64,000 nt of DNA from Verrucomicrobiota bacterium (GTDB lineage Bacteria > Verrucomicrobiota > Verrucomicrobiia > Opitutales > Opitutaceae), in contig JAEWQP010000008.1 in the NCBI GenBank assembly GCA_023399155.1, forward strand, positions 1 to 64,000, in the 5' to 3' direction. Below are positions 61,811 to 64,000 of the stretch, piece by piece (within the stretch, counting starts at the first letter, position 1; each line of letters begins with the position of its first letter). Below the pieces are notes generated by a model. That model saw only the letters and a list, made by a program, of their open reading frames with translations. It made no database searches and was not told the origin of the DNA. Made by a program: the position numbers and the translations under genes.

Positions 61811-63295
61811 ATGACCAAGCACCGCTTCAAGGTCGCTCTGCTCACCTTCCTGCTCGCCGCCACGGCGCACCTCGCGCGGGCCGAGAGCTGGGTCTTCCCG
61901 CCCGAGGCCATCGACGACGCGACACACATGTCGCTCAAGGATTTCCGGGAGAAGAACCCGGGGATCGATATCACGTATTCAGGACTTACCGACGAGGGGT
62001 TCTACATCCGCTACATCCACGAGGACCTCTTGCTCTACTTCGGGCCGATCCGGGACATCAACACGGCGCGACGCTGGCGGGATGCTCTGGAAGACGTCCG
62101 CGCCCGCATCATCGACAAGCGCCCGATCCTCGAGTCGTCGCGCGTGGAACTCGTCCGATTCACGCGCGATGCCGTGCGCGGACGCGCCGGTGAACGCGGA
62201 TCCTCCGACGGCCTGTCGGAAGCCGAGGACATCGACGGCGACGGCATTCCCAACAGTCTCGACGACGACATCGACGGCGACGGCATTCCCAACGGACAGG
62301 ACCCGGACGTCGATGGCGACGGCATCCCGAACGGAGAGGATGACGACATCGACGGGGATGGACGACCCAACGGCGAGGACAGCGACATCGACGGCGACGG
62401 CATCCCCAATGCCGATGATCCCGACGTGGATGGCGACGGGCTCCTGAACGGGGAGGATGGCGACATCGACGGCGATGGGTTGGCCAATGGCGACGACAGC
62501 GACACCGATGGCGATGGCATCCCGAACGACATCGACCCGGATGCCGACGGCGACGGGCTCTTGAACGGCGAAGACGACGACGTCGATGGCGATGGAGTCC
62601 CGAACGGCGAGGATGCCGATGTCGACGGCGACGGACGACTCAATGGCGATGATTCCGACGTCGACGGCGACGGGCTCGGCAACGGCGAGGATCGCGACAT
62701 CGATGGCGATGGACTGCCCAACATTGACGACAGCGATGCGGACGGCGACGGAGTTCCGAATGGCGAAGACGGCGACGTCGATGGCGACGGCCGACCCAAC
62801 GGCGAAGACAGCGACATCGACGGCGACGGCATCCCCAATGCCGATGATCCCGACATGGACGGCGACGGGATTCCCAATGAACAGGACCCTGATCCGACCG
62901 GCGCGGGCAACACGCGCGGCATGGGCGGACAGGAAGGTGGGATGCGAGGAGCGCAGGATCCGGCCGCGATCCAGCGGGCGGCGCAGCGCCAGGGCGCTCG
63001 CTCCGTCGCGGGGCAGGGCCAGTCCGGCCAGCAGGGACGCCCTGGACAGCCGGGCATGCCCGGACAACAGGGATCTCCCACCCCAGGTCAGCCGGGACAG
63101 CCGGGTCAGCCAGGTCAGCCGGGGCAACCCGGCCAGCCGGGCGACCCCGGACAACCGGGTGAGCCTGGTCAACCCGGTCAACCCGGTCAGCCGGGGCAAC
63201 CCGGCCAGCCGGGGCAGCCAGGACAACCGGGCCAGCCGAGCCAGGGTGGGCGGAGCATCTTCGATGTTCTCAAGCGCATCCTGTTCGGCGGCTGA
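61811..63295 (+). CDS. secreted protein with 17 TSP3-like calcium repeats and a collagen-like tail
   Basis: A 494-residue exported protein. The signal peptide is residues 1-24. An N-terminal domain of about 110 residues (SWVFPPEAIDDATHMSLKDF start) has no recognised family. Then come 17 uninterrupted 13-residue repeats of the form (I/V)DGDG(I/L)PNGEDxD (residues 141-361), the DxDxDG pattern of thrombospondin type-3 calcium-binding repeats. A Gln/Gly linker leads to about 24 Gly-Gln-Pro type triplets (about 403-478), collagen-like, and an amphipathic C-terminal helix, SIFDVLKRILFGG. It would form a long calcium-stiffened rod with a triple-helical or extended stalk. Third gene of the cluster. 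Confidence 0.88.
   Translation: MTKHRFKVALLTFLLAATAHLARAESWVFPPEAIDDATHMSLKDFREKNPGIDITYSGLTDEGFYIRYIHEDLLLYFGPIRDINTARRWRDALEDVRARIIDKRPILESSRVELVRFTRDAVRGRAGERGSSDGLSEAEDIDGDGIPNSLDDDIDGDGIPNGQDPDVDGDGIPNGEDDDIDGDGRPNGEDSDIDGDGIPNADDPDVDGDGLLNGEDGDIDGDGLANGDDSDTDGDGIPNDIDPDADGDGLLNGEDDDVDGDGVPNGEDADVDGDGRLNGDDSDVDGDGLGNGEDRDIDGDGLPNIDDSDADGDGVPNGEDGDVDGDGRPNGEDSDIDGDGIPNADDPDMDGDGIPNEQDPDPTGAGNTRGMGGQEGGMRGAQDPAAIQRAAQRQGARSVAGQGQSGQQGRPGQPGMPGQQGSPTPGQPGQPGQPGQPGQPGQPGDPGQPGEPGQPGQPGQPGQPGQPGQPGQPGQPSQGGRSIFDVLKRILFGG
62231..62893 (+). repeat. in-gene 39-bp tandem repeat (17 copies)
   Basis: The DNA repeat encoding the TSP3-like units, with unit cgacggcgacggcatcccca-like and 39-bp spacing. 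Synonymous and conservative changes vary between copies, and no pair is identical throughout, so the array is old and under protein-level selection. Confidence 0.85.
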
Positions 63296-63493
63296 GCCAG
63301 ATCGAAGAGCCGGCGCGACGAGAGCAGCAGTTCTCCGTCTTCGCCGGCGGCATGAGTCCAAACGAGGAATGCGCGCTCAGCCGGTCAGACTGCGAGGGCG
63401 GTCGGCGGCGGTGCGCGGCGCACGACCCCGTTGCCCGTTGACACCCTCGGGCCCGGTTCTACCTTCGGCCCTTTTCCACCACGCCCCATTCCG

Positions 63494-64000
63494 ATGATTT
63501 CCTGGATTCAGTCCACGTTCAAACACCATATCAAGGCCGTGTTCGCCATCCTGATGTTCGCGATGGTGATACCACTCGTGTTTGTCTACAGCACCAGCGG
63601 CGGGATTGGCCGCGGCGACAGCACCATTCGCGAGCGCACCGTATTCGGCAAACCATTCACCACCGAGTCGGAACGTCGCGAATTCATGCTCGACGGGCAG
63701 ATCAGCCTGCAGCTCACGAGCGGCACGCCCTACTTCTCCGAAGAACAGGCGGAGTATTTCGCGTTCGTGCGCGCGGCCAGGATTTCGCTGGCGGACAAGT
63801 TTCGCATTCCCGCGCCCACGGACCGGCAGCTCACGGACTTCATCAGGAGCCTGCCGACGTTTCGCGGCGAGGACGGCAATTACGATCCCCAGGCCTACGC
63901 GCGGTTTCTCGACAATACCCGCGGCAACCCGATCTATTCGCAGAGCCGCATCAGCCGCATCCTCCAGGAGGACTGGCGAGCGGAGAAGGCCAACGAGGTG
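63494..64000 (+). CDS. PpiD/SurA-like periplasmic chaperone, 5' part only
   Basis: The first 169 residues of a gene cut by the window end. An N-terminal cytoplasmic stub and one membrane helix (HIKAVFAILMFAMVIPLVFVY, at about residues 12-32) precede a SurA_N-like helical region: ERTVFGKPFTTESERREFMLD, ISLADKFRIPAPTDRQLTDFI, and FRGEDGNYDPQAYARFL. This is the usual start of PpiD-type anchored peptidyl-prolyl isomerases that assist outer-membrane protein folding. The isomerase domain would lie beyond the window. ATG 63494 directly precedes the membrane helix. Confidence 0.85.
   Translation, partial: MISWIQSTFKHHIKAVFAILMFAMVIPLVFVYSTSGGIGRGDSTIRERTVFGKPFTTESERREFMLDGQISLQLTSGTPYFSEEQAEYFAFVRAARISLADKFRIPAPTDRQLTDFIRSLPTFRGEDGNYDPQAYARFLDNTRGNPIYSQSRISRILQEDWRAEKANEV

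Noticed and set aside
61979..63361. Minus-strand frames over the TSP3/collagen-like gene
   Set aside because: They are periodic because the repeat is periodic. The plus strand has a signal peptide and calcium-binding pattern.

Overview
The window is high-GC bacterial chromosome from what looks like an Opitutaceae-like member of the Verrucomicrobiota. This is an inference from gene content. The evidence is a Verru_Chthon-type pseudopilin cassette (11799-17663), a Planctomycetes-Verrucomicrobia (PV) type bacterial microcompartment locus (33412-42261), LL-diaminopimelate aminotransferase, and very large numbers of dispersed, modular intergenic repeats between otherwise ordinary housekeeping genes. 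No rRNA, tRNA, CRISPR array, phage or intact insertion sequence was recognised.

Layout. 1-11.8 kb: a nucleotidyltransferase, a hybrid PAS histidine kinase divergent from a CHASE3 membrane protein, an anchored FKBP isomerase, a CadD-like exporter, and a large secreted alpha/beta hydrolase with Ig-like domains. Repeat-filled gaps separate them, including two matched 44-bp nested palindromes at 6504-6669. 11.8-18.3 kb: five overlapping minus-strand pseudopilin-cassette genes and a SUI1/YciH factor. 19-27 kb: a secreted PRC-barrel-like protein, then the three genes of the 2-oxoglutarate dehydrogenase complex (sucA, sucB, lpdA), each isolated by repeat blocks. 27.7-32.6 kb: an unknown exported protein overlapping a 1428-residue matrixin-type metalloprotease. 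33.4-42.3 kb: the microcompartment operon on the minus strand (PduL, three BMC-H, three BMC-P, acetate kinase, CoA-acylating aldehyde dehydrogenase, class II aldolase, malate/lactate dehydrogenase) with a divergent DeoR regulator. 42.9-47.5 kb: nadB, an acetyltransferase, panC and dapL. 48.1-53.2 kb: a four-gene MCE/Mla lipid-transport operon and a fasciclin-domain secreted protein. 53.5-57.5 kb: a HAD phosphatase, nadE, a GxxExxY remnant and hemL. 57.6-64 kb: a protein with three TonB-C-like domains, a TPR membrane protein, two low-complexity secreted proteins (one combining thrombospondin-3-like and collagen-like repeats), and the start of a PpiD/SurA-like chaperone cut by the window end.

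How it works together. The microcompartment genes fit encapsulated breakdown of fucose/rhamnose-type sugar phosphates: aldolase cleavage gives lactaldehyde, which is oxidised to an acyl-CoA; PduL and the kinase turn that into acid plus ATP, and NAD is recycled locally. This fits a polysaccharide-degrading lifestyle, as do the secreted multidomain proteins. Three secreted proteins (8888, 28359, 51949) share one lineage-style module of about 140 residues. The most unusual property of the DNA is the repeat load: several modular families fill nearly every long gap and in three places appear to have entered coding sequence (lpdA, a BMC-P gene and a pseudopilin gene).
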